Part shown: in pieces, positions 39,841 to 50,445 of the stretch
Layout: the number at the start of each line of letters is the position of its first letter
Position numbering within the stretch: the first letter of the stretch is position 1
NCBI GenBank assembly: GCA_002989075.1
Contig: PSQN01000017.1
Span: forward strand, 1,550,001-1,614,000
Length of the DNA: 64,000 nucleotides
Direction: 5' to 3'
Origin: Arthonia radiata
Lineage: Eukaryota; Ascomycota; Arthoniomycetes; Arthoniales; Arthoniaceae
Translations under genes and position numbers: made by a program
Notes under the pieces: model-generated
The model's input: the letters and a program-made list of their open reading frames with translations, nothing else
The model's database searches: none
Told to the model about the DNA's origin: nothing

Positions 39841-40761
39841 ATGACCACAGCTCACGAGAAATCCAATATGTCTCCAGAAACCGATACTTACAGCTACCAT
39901 ATGGCACGTGGCAATGCAGAGATGCAACGGTTACATGAGCAATTCCAGCTCCTTACAAAGTGCGTATGATGCGGAAAACGTGAAGATGCTGCTCACGAAA
40001 GACGCCCTAGGGCCCTTGGATGGATAATCCATCCCAGCATCTCCCAACGCCTGCCAAAGAAGCCGGCGATTGCGGATGTGGCCACAGGCACCGGCGCATA
40101 CCTGGTCGCGCTGAGCGAAACGTATCCTGAAGGTCGCTTCGTCGGCTGTGACATCTCCTCGACCATGTTTCCGGGCACAGAAGATCTCCCCAGCAACATG
40201 CGCCTGGTCGTTGCGGATGCCAAACAACCCTTCAGCGAGGACCATGGCACCTTCGACTTGGTGCATGTGAGGTATATCACGGCAGCTATGGAGAAAGAAG
40301 ACTGGGACGTCATGGTAGACAATTTGCTGCCGCTGCTGAAATCAGGCGGAGCCCTCCAATGGGAGGAGCCTAATTTCCAGCACGCAACCTGCGTGCGTGG
40401 GATGCCAAATTCTACCACGGCAGCTCTCAGCCGGTTGCTTAGAACGTTCTGCGGCGGGATCTTCCAGGATCGCATTCCCTTCGGTTGGAGCACGTTGCCA
40501 ACTATCATGGAACAGGCTGGGCTGGTTGTAGAAACGGACATCGTCAGCTGCGACCGCGATGTCGAGACAAGGCGGTCGCTGACAGAAAACAACGTCAAGG
40601 CAATGCTAGGAGGCTTGCGTGTTCAAATAGAAAAGTCCATGTCGGGCGCTATGGCACAGAAAGGACTTCAGCAACTGGAAGAGGCGTGCAAGAAAGATAT
40701 TGAGTCTGGTGGGTATTTGAGGTTTGACATTCACACAGCTATTGGTTTCAAGCGAGCCTAG
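39841..40761 (+). CDS. SAM-dependent class I methyltransferase
   Basis: Small-molecule-type methyltransferase, substrate unknown. Exons 39841-39959 and 40002-40761 flank a 42-nt intron (GTGCGT...AAG), giving 292 aa. Splicing gives LLTKRPRALGWIIHPSI, then the SAM-binding glycine motif in ADVATGTGAYL (about 64-73), motif II-like FVGCDISSTMFP, VVADAKQPF and the post-motif LVHVRYITAAM. The N-terminal phrase (EMQRLHEQFQLLTK...HPSI) is shared by a large group of fungal methyltransferases, some in toxin or pigment clusters. No partner biosynthetic genes flank it here, so that use is not supported. The intron is among the shortest in the window, and the alternative donor GTATGA 3 nt downstream would change the phase. 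Confidence 0.8.
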
Positions 40762-41178
40762 GTGAATGGGACGAGAAGCGGAAGGTGGGTAGCAGGCGTA
40801 GCGAATTACGACGCGAGCTTGGGGACCAACGTGGACTTGCATGTGCTACCAACATATTCATCTGCTTTATTTCCAGATGTCGGGATAGCAAGGGTGAAAT
40901 GTTGTGGCTCTATACATCCTTATGTAGTGCCACGTACAAACCAGTCTGCATCCCTCGGCATTCGGACGTCATCTTGCGTCGCTTTCCATTCATTGACCTA
41001 GAATACTGCCCATATTGCCGTTCGCACCCTATGCACCCTGAACTTGGACCCTACAACATATTGTGAAGCTACATTGCAGTCACTGATACGTCAATCATCC
41101 TCACCACAGCGCTTACACCATCCTCGAGCGCCCACCCACCACCAACAATGCATCCCACCCCCAGATAACACACCGGGC
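40762..41178. other. Promoter region of the mitochondrial carrier gene, with a short upstream ORF
   Basis: About 420 bases. A six-codon ORF (41147-41167, ATG to TAA) ends 11 nt before the carrier start codon at 41179. Nothing else is recognised. Confidence 0.45.
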
Positions 41179-42327
41179 ATGCGCGCCCCCACCACACCCT
41201 CCCTCGCGCCCGCCACCAGCGGCGACCCCGATCACGACGCGCACACCACCGTCAGCCCCACGTCCTCCCACACCCCCCCGGGCCACAATATCGACAAACA
41301 ATCCCCCTCCTACATCCTCAAATCCGGTTTCGCCGGAGGCCTCGCCGCCTGCGCCGCCAAAACCGTCGTCGGCCCCCTCGACCGCGTCAAAATCCTCTTC
41401 CAAGCCTCAAACCCCCAATTCGCAAAGTACACCGGCTCCTGGACCGGCGTCGTCACCGCCATCCAAGACATCTACACGTCCGGCGGGGTGCGCGGGCTGT
41501 TCCGGGGGCACAGCGCGACGCTGCTGCGGATCTTTCCCTATGGCGGGATCAAATTCCTAGCGTACGAGCAGGTGCGCGCGGCGCTGATACGGGGGCCGGA
41601 GCAGGAGACGCCGGTGCGGCGGCTGCTGAGCGGGAGTGTCGCGGGCGTTTTGAGCGTGCTGGTGACGTATCCGTTGGAGGTGATTCGGGTGCGGTTGGCG
41701 TTTGAGACGAGCGCGCAGAGTAGGTCGAGTTTGACGGCGATTTGTCGGCAGATTTATCATGAGCAGCCGCCGTCGTTTCGCGCTGCGGATTTGCCGAAGG
41801 CGCCGCTTGCGACTTCGAGTGCCAGTTCGGTGGTTGGGGAGGCGGTGGAGAAGGTAGCGACCAGGAGTGGGCTGGGGAACTTTTATCGCGGGTTCACGCC
41901 GACGCTGTGGGGGATGCTGCCGTATGCGGGGACGTCATTTCTCACACATGATATGATGCGGGATTGGTTGCGCAAGCCGGCGTTTGCGCGGTATACAGTT
42001 AAGCCCGGGACGGAGCGGCGAGAGGGAGAGAGCTACAAGCCGCCGCAGTTGGTGGCATGGGCCCAATTCGCGGCCGGCGGGGTAGCGGGTTTGGTGAGCC
42101 AGACGACGGCGTATCCGTTGGAGGTCGTGAGGCGGAAGATGCAGGTGGGTGGGGCGGTGGGCGACGGGCGAAGACTAAGGATGAGGGAGGTGACGAGGGG
42201 AATCTGGAGGGAGAGTGGGTTTAAAGGGTTTTTTGTGGGGTTGGGGATTGGATACTTCAAGGTGGTGCCGATGGTGGCGACGAGCTTTTGGGCGTATGAG
42301 AGGAGCAAGTACTGGTTGGGTATTTGA
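41179..42327 (+). CDS. LEU5: Mitochondrial carrier, Leu5/SLC25A42-like (coenzyme A)
   Basis: Inner-mitochondrial-membrane carrier of the Leu5 group, linked to coenzyme A accumulation in the matrix. Single exon, 382 aa. Three carrier repeats each bear the signature: PLDRVK in repeat 1 (within AAKTVVGPLDRVKILFQASN, a strong Leu5 hallmark), PLEVIRVR in repeat 2 and PLEVVRRK in repeat 3. Six membrane segments fit. An about 45-residue Ser/Thr/Pro-rich N-terminal tail precedes the first helix. The frame is open upstream to 41044 but has no ATG there, so 41179 is the start. The codon third positions are very GC-rich. The gene converges on the mitochondrial LysRS gene with only 119 bp between stop codons. 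Confidence 0.88.
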   Translation: MRAPTTPSLAPATSGDPDHDAHTTVSPTSSHTPPGHNIDKQSPSYILKSGFAGGLAACAAKTVVGPLDRVKILFQASNPQFAKYTGSWTGVVTAIQDIYTSGGVRGLFRGHSATLLRIFPYGGIKFLAYEQVRAALIRGPEQETPVRRLLSGSVAGVLSVLVTYPLEVIRVRLAFETSAQSRSSLTAICRQIYHEQPPSFRAADLPKAPLATSSASSVVGEAVEKVATRSGLGNFYRGFTPTLWGMLPYAGTSFLTHDMMRDWLRKPAFARYTVKPGTERREGESYKPPQLVAWAQFAAGGVAGLVSQTTAYPLEVVRRKMQVGGAVGDGRRLRMREVTRGIWRESGFKGFFVGLGIGYFKVVPMVATSFWAYERSKYWLGI

Positions 42328-42400
42328 AATGGTACGTGATGCCGGTAAGGAAGGGCGGGAAGATGGATGGACTGGACTCAGCGCTTTGTATAGCTGGTGG

Positions 42401-42410
42401 TATGTACATA
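42401..42410. terminator. Palindromic TATGTACATA between convergent 3' ends
   Basis: This perfect 10-bp palindrome lies 74 bp after the carrier stop and 36 bp after the LysRS stop. It contains TATGTA and TACATA on each strand, which are known polyadenylation efficiency words in yeast, so it could serve 3'-end formation of both genes. It also reads UGUACAUA in both mRNAs, a Puf3-type site. Which role applies is not shown by the sequence. Confidence 0.4.
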
Positions 42411-42446
42411 TGCTACATGAGCCAATGATGGCATATTCTACAGTGA

Positions 42447-44393
42447 TTAAGTCTTCTGTTCAGCTTTCTTTCGACCGGCGGCGGGACCTTTACTTCCCAA
42501 CCCAACCACATTCGCGAGGGTGCCGAAGCTCAGCACGTTGGCGATGCGTTTTCGACCACTGAACAACATAACCAGCCTGTCAATCCCGCACCCCCAGCCT
42601 CCTGTAGGTGGTAATCCCCATTCCAGCGCCTTCACATAGTTATCGTCAATTGCAAGCTCGTCCTCATCGGCCTCTTCAACACTCTTGCCCTTTTCTTGCA
42701 GCTGGTGCCGACGCTGCTCGTGTAATTTCTTTCGCTGTTCAACCGGTGAATTTTCTTCCTCATAGCAATTGACGAACTCACGGCCGTGGATAAAGAGTTC
42801 AGCTCGTGCAGAAACGCGATGATATCCGCCGGCGGGACTGGGATGATCAGAGTGGAAAGACTTCGACAATGGGGACATGCACTCCGGATGGTGCAGTATC
42901 CACAAGGGGCCGTGAGCTGACCGCGGCTCGAGTAGAAGGGTACATAGTTTATCCAACATGCTGGGCAAGGATAGGATGCTGTAGTCTGGACCAGAAGAAT
43001 GGTCAAACATCCTCATGACTGCAGTGAGGGCGTCTCGAGACTCTGTTTCATTTGATAGGTCAGGAAATCGAAAATCAGGTATGCGACTGCAAATGGCGTC
43101 CTCGAGGGAGGGAATGAATTCGATGGTTTTGAAAGGGGTACAAAGTTTGAGCTCAGCAGGATCAGGAATAGACTCCAGCGACTCCTTTGCCTTCGTGGTG
43201 GTTGCTACAAAAGCATCGAACAGCTGTTCTGTCACGTGCATGAGGCTCCCTAGATCCGCGAGAACTGAGTAGAATTCGCAAGTGTAGAATTCAGGATTGT
43301 GCGCCGCGTCAATGCCTTCGTTGCGAAAGGTCGGTCCAATCTCGAACACCTTCTCCATGCCCCCAACAATTAAGCGTTTCAAAAATAGCTCGGGGGCGAC
43401 CCGGAGCTGCATATCAACATCAGGAAACTCCGTGGCTCTCGTTTGGAAGGGGCGTGCGTCTGCACCTCCAGCCTGAGAGGCGAGAATCGGTGTGCTGACT
43501 TCGATGAAGTCTTTGTCGAGGAAGAAGTCGCGGAGTGTACGAATAATCCGATGGCGGAACATAATGGCTTCGCGAGACGGGTGGTTGAGTATGCGGTCGA
43601 CGTGCCGGTTATGGTGAAGGAACTCCACGTCTGCAATAGATTCCGGTAGGTGCTGCAGGCTAGGTGCAACGATCTGAGGCCTTCCAGTAACGAGTATGGA
43701 CTTTTCGCCAGTATCGGATACGTATGGCACGCCCGTCATTGCTGAAGCTACGTCAGTACTGGGGACAAACGCTGACTATTGGGTTCTTCAACCGAACCTA
43801 GCCAGTCTCCCCGTCGGATGTTCCTTCGCTCCTCTTTCAAGTCCCACTGCGGTGATCCATCTTCCATACGCGGTATACTCGATGATCTCAATACTGCTTG
43901 CAATGGCTCTCCACCACTTTCGAAGTCAATAAAGGTCAATTTACCGCCTTGATTGCGGCGCGACTTCACTCTGCCTATTGATATCAGCTTTCTTGTAGAG
44001 ATCTTGATTGCCATGTTTCGATGTACCAACGACGCGTGTGGACTCCAGAGAGCGATGCATCAAGTCAGACTTATCCATCACCGTCGTTTTGACATCGTCA
44101 GTTTGCTCAACCACCTTCTCTGCGAATTGCTGCGACAAGAACTCTCTCGTAGACATGTCTGGGCGAGCAACATCTCGTGATCCGCGCCATCGTGGATAAA
44201 ATTGCTGCAGACGATCATGTCCCCCAAGCTCTTGAATCCGTAATCGCACGGACTTCGTGTCTTGGAGGTCTGGACATTCGGTTTGAACAGCTGCGAATCG
44301 CCGGACGTGTTCCCTCCGCGCGAAGATCTTGTTTTCGAGCCGACACCGTTCACATATGTAAGGACGCGCTCGAAGAGAGAGGGAAGAGCGCAT
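42447..44393 (-). CDS. MSK1: Mitochondrial lysyl-tRNA synthetase
   Basis: Class II aminoacyl-tRNA synthetase that charges mitochondrial tRNA-Lys. Exons 44027-44393, 43798-43974 and 42447-43741, with introns of 52 nt (GTACAT...TAG) and 56 nt (GTTCGG...CAG), giving 612 aa. The basic N-terminus (MRSSLSLRARPYICERCR) is a plausible mitochondrial presequence. Joins give ESTRVVG-RVKSRRNQGGKLTFIDF, the anticodon-binding OB fold, and RRGDWLA-MTGVPYVSDTGEKSI. The catalytic core shows EVSTPIL (motif 1 region), PTFRNEG (motif 2) and GWGCGIDRLVML (motif 3). An extended insertion with MFDHSSGPDYSIL is typical of fungal mitochondrial forms. The second donor has a pyrimidine at +3, so that junction is less certain than the rest. 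Confidence 0.9.
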
Positions 44394-45200
44394 TCTAGAT
44401 GTACGTCAGCAGTTGCGCGTCAAACATTCACTCGTGCTTTTTCATTTTGTGGCTTCTCAGAAGGTTGAAGACAGGAAATAGTCATCCACTCCTAGGAGTG
44501 TATTTTGCAGCGGTTCCTAATGATCATCATTGGAAGGAGATATCCAGGTACAAAATATTACATACCGCTCAAATGCTGTCAGGAGGGACGATTTCACCGT
44601 GGGCACAGACTTGAGGCAGTGTCAAAGTACCTCCAGGGCAAGGAGAGTTCGGCGTTACGATAATATCAGAAGCACCAGCTAGCGTACTCAGTCATAGTCT
44701 CAGGGGAGACGACGATTCCATTTTCTCTATCAGACCAGATCTACGTACCATCCTACAAGTCCGAACAGTGACATATCAGACTTTACGTTCCACATGTATG
44801 TGATGCAAGATGCCAGCACAGCATTTCCTGAAAAGCGTCCATATCCCAATCAAAGTGCAATGAGGCGCTCATCATTGCCAGGTCGTGCTTTCCGGCCATT
44901 GTAACAAGATGCGTGGCTGCTCTAACACTTTCATCGCATCAGTCTCCGGCCTCAGTCTAGTCCGTTGTGCTGAATGTCCCTTCATGATGTCTGACTCAGT
45001 GATGAGTACTTGCGTCTGAGCGCTCAGCGTCCTACGTAATTATGACCTTTTTATCAGTTGCTCGCTATTCCATGCTCGCGTCCAGTAATTTCCCATCAAG
45101 ATCCATACAGAAAATACCAAGCAAATACTTCTAAGACTAGCATTGCTAAACTGCATATCCCACAAGTAGAGACCCGCTCCGCGGAAATATCAAGACGACG
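44394..45200. other. Intergenic stretch of about 800 bases
   Basis: Promoter side of the LysRS gene. Only short frames without family resemblance. It leads into the relic at 45201-45920. Confidence 0.45.
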
Positions 45201-45920
45201 ATGGAGCACAGCAACGAAGAGCCAAAGCCAGGACACTCGGAGCCTCGCATTGTGGAGCCTACACCGGTCACATTGGTGCTATACGCTGTAACGGACAGCG
45301 TCCGAAATGAGATATGCAGCGTAAGTATCGTCCAACGGGCGAGATGTGCGCTTACAGGTGCCCCCCGAGACGATCTCGTACCACGGATACAGTAAGGACA
45401 ATGCCTGAAGGCCAAGGGTCTACTCCTGGAGTGCATCAGATCCGACGACCATGCCCACATTTGTACCATCAAGCAAGCGCTTAGCCGGGCGCTTTCGACC
45501 ATCAACGCGACCCATGTACGTGAAGCCATGACGGTGAACGAAATTGTCGTGTATGGCCGTTCGAAATCCGCCATCGCGACTCTCAACGACCATCTGTAAC
45601 GCGGCCCCGGTAGCTTTCCTTACATCGGGAAAGATGACGTCGATAGGTTCACTTTGGCGAGGCACGTCACGACCCAAGCTCGCAAGCTCATCAACAAAGG
45701 TCTCAAAGTGACAATTAAAATGCGCCTGGACGATGACGCAGATTGGACTGCCGCGCAAAAGCAAACTAAATACCATGGCAGTGAGCATATCGCGCGCCGC
45801 CGCCGAACAACAAAGGCGCAAGCTCGAGCGTCTGTGCGAGAGCCATGGAAACTAGCGCCAGAACACCGGTGGACATTTGAAGCTGGTTCACAGGCCTTTG
45901 GATACGCAACGCCAACTTGA
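45201..45920 (+). pseudogene. Degenerate RNase H-like relic
   Basis: A coding-looking stretch on the plus strand. Phrases such as EIVVYGRSKSAIATLND and ARKLINKGLKVTIKMRL recall the strand-helix pattern of RNase H domains in fungal retroelements. It is broken, with a few interruptions, and appears to be only the RNase H-like part of something larger. I cannot tell whether it came from a LINE, an LTR-type element or a captured host copy. Antisense frames overlap it fully and look less protein-like. Age looks old, as no terminal repeats or neighbouring element parts remain. The match is by eye and weak. Confidence 0.28.
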
Positions 45921-46200
45921 GGACGGTAGATGAAGTCAAGTGTTTGGTTGCTTGGTGCATGGAGTACATCTTGAAGAGTGCCCACAGATACTGTACCTAG
46001 GCATAAGATCCGCGATAATATTGAACGTATCACTAGCGTACCAAGATAATCTCCGTCCTGCATGTTGCGAATCTAGTTGCGGATCCAGTTTGCTTCCAGA
46101 AAACCATCCAGTCTTTGCACATCCACCTTGATCTCAACTTCCGCCCATTTCTATCGCATAGAACCACAAATCCGAGTCAAAACGCGCCAGCACCCTCAAA

Positions 46201-46617
46201 ATGTCCTTCCTCTTCGGCGGCGGGCGGCCGCAGCCCTCCTCAGCGCAAAAGATCGAGATGGCCGAAGCAGAACTTGAGCTCATCCAGGACATGTACAACA
46301 AGTACGCCCCGTTTCCTCAACCTCTACACCTATTACTATCCCTCGTTCTCCATTCTACCACGCCGGAATCTTCCCTTACAATCCACCCATGCTGACCCAC
46401 GCGCACCAGACTCGCCCAAACCTGCACCCGCAAATGCATCCCCAAAGACTATCGCGAATCCGAGCTCAACAAGGGCGAGTCCGTCTGCATCGACCGCTGC
46501 GTAGCGAAGTACATGGACGTGAACGTTAAGATCGGGGAGAAGATGCAAGGGGAGGCTGCGCAAAGAGGAGGAAGTGGTGGTGGTGGCGCGCCCGGTCTGG
46601 CTGGATTTGGGAGGTGA
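46201..46617 (+). CDS. TIM10: Mitochondrial intermembrane chaperone Tim10
   Basis: Small TIM chaperone. With Tim9 it forms the hexamer that escorts carrier proteins across the intermembrane space to the TIM22 complex. Exons 46201-46301 and 46410-46617 flank a 108-nt intron (GTACGC...CAG, branch CTGAC), giving 102 aa. The twin CX3C motif is intact: C39-x3-C43 and C60-x3-C64. The N-terminal helix MAEAELELIQDMYNKLAQTC and KCIPKDYRESELNKGE are near-canonical. A Gly/Ser-rich tail extends the C-terminus. There is no presequence, as expected for a Mia40 substrate. The gene converges on the E2 gene. Confidence 0.95.
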
Positions 46618-46932
46618 TGGCTGGATGTGTAAGATAGGGGTGTACGATACTGAAATGGATACATCGACTCTACTACACCGGAATGCACATTGTGTGCTGG
46701 AAGGGACTTTTACAGTGATACGGTGCTTGGAGCGTAGATATGTATTTTGCACGACAAAGAGCGTATTGGAGTAAAGCTTTCAGGCAAACACAGTACAAAT
46801 TGTGTACCGGGTCGAACGCGCTGGCTAATATTCCATCCCCAGAAGCATGCCTGTACGAAACTAGCAGTTATGCGAATGACTGACACTTCTCCAGTTCGAC
46901 CACCACCTTCACCACCACACCCACACCCAACC
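46618..46932. other. Convergent 3' flanks of Tim10 and the E2 gene
   Basis: About 315 bases between stop codons. It contains a TATGTA word near 46738, which may act in 3'-end formation. Two TGTA(A/C)GATA nonamers (46628-46636 and 46641-46649) lie just after the Tim10 stop. No gene recognised. Confidence 0.4.
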
Positions 46933-47789
46933 TCAAATACCCATTCCTTCGCATCCCGGTTCCACATGCCGAGCCCTCACCTCCCTCTCAAACTCCTGTC
47001 GATCCGCTTCCCACAACTCCGCCGCTCGCGCATTCAACGGACTCGAGCAATTTGGGGCGCCCAGCAGACTCTGCAGGCTCAATAAAACGCTCTGCACGTT
47101 GTATACCGCGCTCCACTTGTCTTTTAGGATATCCAGACATATGCGGCCTGAGAAGTCAATGTTCGGATGGTAGATGGGCGTCTTGAAGAGCTGGGAAAAA
47201 CATGTCAGCACAGCTCATACCAAAGTCCATTTAGGTCCTAAACAAAGCGTTGAGAGACAACGCCGGCGAGCTAGCTGCCTGGCGATGGGGTTGGGGCAAT
47301 TGGATGGGATGTGTGAATGCTCTGAGGCACATGTGTCTGAGCAGCATCCACACCAAGTACAACCGCAGCCGGGTCGATTGTGCTAGAGCCGTGCCGGCAG
47401 AGGGGCCGCTGAAAGGATCACAAAGAGATACAGGATCAAATGCTCGGATGCTCTAAGACTTACCACGGTCGGAGGCGCGAACGGGTAGTTTGAGGGAAAC
47501 GTGAAGGAGAGTTGGAAGGTCATGCCAGCGTAGGGCGTTTCGGTGGGGCCTGTGAGCGTGGCTGTCCAAGTCGTGAGACTGTCGCTGTCGGGGAAGGCGG
47601 AGAGGCCGGGCGTGGGTGAGAGCATGAGCGTCATGAGCTCGGTTTGGAGTCTGTGTGTGGTGTTAGTACGAACTAGACCAGAGGGTCGGGTGTGGAAAGG
47701 TCATATACGGACTTCTTGGTGAGATTGCCAGTGGGTTGGTCTTGTTTCATGGCCAGCGGCTGGGGTTCGTTGCTGAGTGTTTCACTCAT
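46933..47789 (-). CDS. Ubiquitin-conjugating enzyme E2, UBE2C/Ubc11 type
   Basis: E2 enzyme of the UBE2C (UbcH10) class, which works with the anaphase-promoting complex to ubiquitylate mitotic substrates. Exons 47713-47789, 47464-47650 and 46933-47190, with introns of 62 nt (GTCCGT...CAG) and 273 nt (GTAAGT...CAG), giving 173 aa. Splicing joins [25 protein letters not shown] and [23 protein letters not shown] is at 96-98 and the active-site Cys is C106 in [27 protein letters not shown] and [11 protein letters not shown] follow, all characteristic of UBE2C rather than of Ubc4/5. The C-terminal extension after the last helix is short and not conserved. The first donor has C at +3. Confidence 0.9.
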
Positions 47790-48082
47790 TGTATGTGTCA
47801 TTTCGTGTATAGAAGTTGCTTTGTATGAGGAATTTCAGTTCCAGAATTGGACCGTTGAGTTGTTCACTTGGACTTGAGTTGGGTGAGATTTTGAAAGTTG
47901 ACCGAAAGCGGCAAAATGAAAATACGGAATGTTGCCAGGGAGACCAATGACGCGTTTGAAATGCGAAACGCGTGAACCACAAGGGCGTTGCCAATGCATT
48001 CACTATCGAGCCATGGCGCTTAGCTTGTTCAACTGCAGTGTATTGCAGAACAATTCCCCAATTGTCAAGCCTTGCCTAACAC

Positions 48083-50001
48083 TCAGTCTTGCTCTTCGAG
48101 CTCGGTGTCTATGTCAACGCCGTATTCCAACACCACGAACTGCGCAAAGCGCTCCCAGTCCTTCTTCCAGTCCTTCATCCGCTGTGCACGCATACTATCT
48201 CCGTGTGCTCCGTTTCTTATGTCCTCGGCATATGTGTGGTTGTCTTGATCCTCAAATGATGCGTATCGAATGCTGTTCTCCACCATAGCAGCCAAGCCCT
48301 CCAAACCGAGGCTTTCGATGCCCTGCAGCGCCTGCCAAAAGTCGTGCACCAATCCTGAGTGGCCGACTCCCAAGATGCCTGGGTCGTCGTTGGATAGTGC
48401 GACAGGCACACCGTGTGCGAGCATAGCAGGTAGCGGATGCTGGTTGATGCTTGCTGTGAACCTGAGGACCTCGTTGCTAATGGGGCAACACTCCACGCAA
48501 ATCTGCTTCTCCTTGACCATATTCATCAACAGTGGATGCTTGTAGAGCGAGATAGCATGTCCCAATCGCCGTGTCCCCAAGAGAATCGCATCGTACAAGT
48601 TCTGATCGGTCTCGGTACCGCTTTGACAGGTCTCGGCGGCGTGTAGATAGAACGGTAGGTTGACTCCAGCTTGGGCACACAGCTTACGGAAGTGCAGCAG
48701 CAGTGGCAGTAAGTCTGCGAGAGACCTTCCGGCTTCTTCGAAACCTGGTATTGCAAATGTCAGTCCGACAGATTCCAGTAAAGCCAGTAAACTGGACGTC
48801 CTCCGGCTTGCACAGAACATTATCAAGTCCTTGCCAGCGGACTGACGCGGATGCACTGGACTTACCAACACAGTCAAATCCAGCTATAATCTCTGGAAAA
48901 GCGAGCTTGACCTCAATGCACTGATTCATGGACTCAACAATCTTGCGATTGTCGAAGCTTCTTATGACCGTCCAAATCATGCGAGCACCCCAAAAATCCT
49001 GACCAAGATCTGTATATTGAAACTTTCGTAGCTCTTCACCAAACACCCTGATGGCTTCATGATAGCCCTCCTCTACCTCTTCTTTCCCTTCTTTTCGATA
49101 TTGGAAAGCGAACGCTGCACGTACGTCGACATAGCTAATACCGTCCTCGGCGAGCTGACGGAAGAAGCGAGCTAGGAACTTTCTGTAGATCGGCTCATAC
49201 CACACAAGCGTGCGCAGGACTCCGAAGCAGGCTATGAACTTGTTCCAGATGGTGTGGACGCCGGTGTGATGTTCGAGAGATTCTGTGGGTGTGATGGTGG
49301 CTCTTGACACCATCCAGCGAATGAAGCCTTCTTCGCCGCCGTCAGGAAAGTCCCTTGCGGCCTGTTTGAGAGGCACCAACGTATTAGGCTCATACTTCTC
49401 GCTCCAAAGAGACATATCGGGCCTCGACTGCTGCTGTGTCCAGTCAAGTGCGAAGGGTTGCTTCTCTCGCTGCGTCGGGTCGTGCAGTGACGTGGAAGCC
49501 CCGATGTGCATACCGTCGGTACGGAGGGCCTCACGGCAGAGCCAGTCACGTTCCACCATGGCTTCAAGATGACAGTGCAGAAGCGCACCTTTTGGCATTT
49601 GTCTAACAATCTCAAACAACTTAGTCGTCTCCATTCGCTCTTTTGCTTGCGTGAACATCATGCCAGGGAAGGGCGCATCTTCCGCGCCGTCTTTGGTGTC
49701 CGTTGACCATACTGTCTGCAACTCCTCAAAGCGTATCTGAGACACTATGGCGCATGCTTCTCTTGCGATTGGGGAGAGCGTATCCCGGAACGAACGATCT
49801 TTGAATGGGCCATTATCAGATGCTGAAGCGCTGGCGCGGTATCGATGCTAGTCACGAACCGCTTCTCTGCTTCTCTTCCTGATTGATCAAAGCATCTCGC
49901 CCCTGGAAGTACTTCTGCACCACTGGATCATGCGGCTGCGGTATGCCTTGTTCGAGTTCCCACGCCCGATCCTCATCATCGGAGAGGCTCAGATTGTCCA
50001 T
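48083..50001 (-). CDS. Adenosine deaminase, ADGF/CECR1-like
   Basis: Zinc-dependent deaminase of the adenosine/AMP deaminase superfamily, ADGF-like branch, which converts adenosine or a related nucleoside to the inosine form. Exons 49860-50001, 48866-49798 and 48083-48744, with introns of 61 nt (GTTCGT...AAG) and 121 nt (GTAAGT...CAG), giving 578 aa. Metal and catalytic motifs are present: HCHLEAM (HxH), FYLHAAET, RLGHAISL and LSNDDPGIL. The joins read KQRS-DRSFRDTLSPIAREAC and DCVG-FEEAGRSLADLL. There is no signal peptide, unlike secreted animal ADGFs, so a cytosolic purine-salvage role is likely. The gene is divergent from ATG2, with 444 bp between the starts. Confidence 0.88.
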
Positions 50002-50445
50002 TGCGATCCTGGAGTCAGACTCGCTGCATAGGGTTACGATTGACGTTCAATAGCACCTTCCATAGACCGCATGCAGAATCGTGTGTGGCTGTACGCATCA
50101 GCGGTTGTGCTAAAGGAAGATGAGACGAAAAGTGAAGAGATTGTGGGCGAGGGCGTGACTGAAGGCCGACGTCATGTGGTGGGGCTGCTCTGTCTGTGAC
50201 CTCGAAGCATGGCAAGTCCACCAATCTTGATTCCTCACTTCAACACCAGCCAGATTGGCTTGCAACTCTTCTCAACGCTCCATATTACTCGGAGGCCTTG
50301 TCGAAATTTCCCTTCTGCGCCTGTAATCTATCGACTACCACCTTCGCCACCATCGGACCCCACCTCTACAAGTCATCGCTGCGCAGCTCTGAAGCGCCTA
50401 TATCCAAATAAGATGCCTTAGCAATCTCTTCAAGGCCTTGCAACA
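50002..50445. other. Divergent promoter region between deaminase and ATG2
   Basis: About 440 bases with promoters for both genes. On the plus strand a 70-codon ATG-initiated ORF (50209-50421) ends 24 nt before the ATG2 start. Whether it lies inside the ATG2 mRNA is not known. Confidence 0.4.

Noticed and set aside
45420-46063. Minus-strand frames over the RNase H-like relic
   Set aside because: They overlap each other and the plus-strand relic, and their translations look less protein-like, though I cannot exclude one being expressed.
46628-46649. Puf-type sites after Tim10 (TGTAAGATA, TGTACGATA)
   Set aside because: The sixth base is G instead of the A that Puf motifs require, so the match is weak despite two copies.
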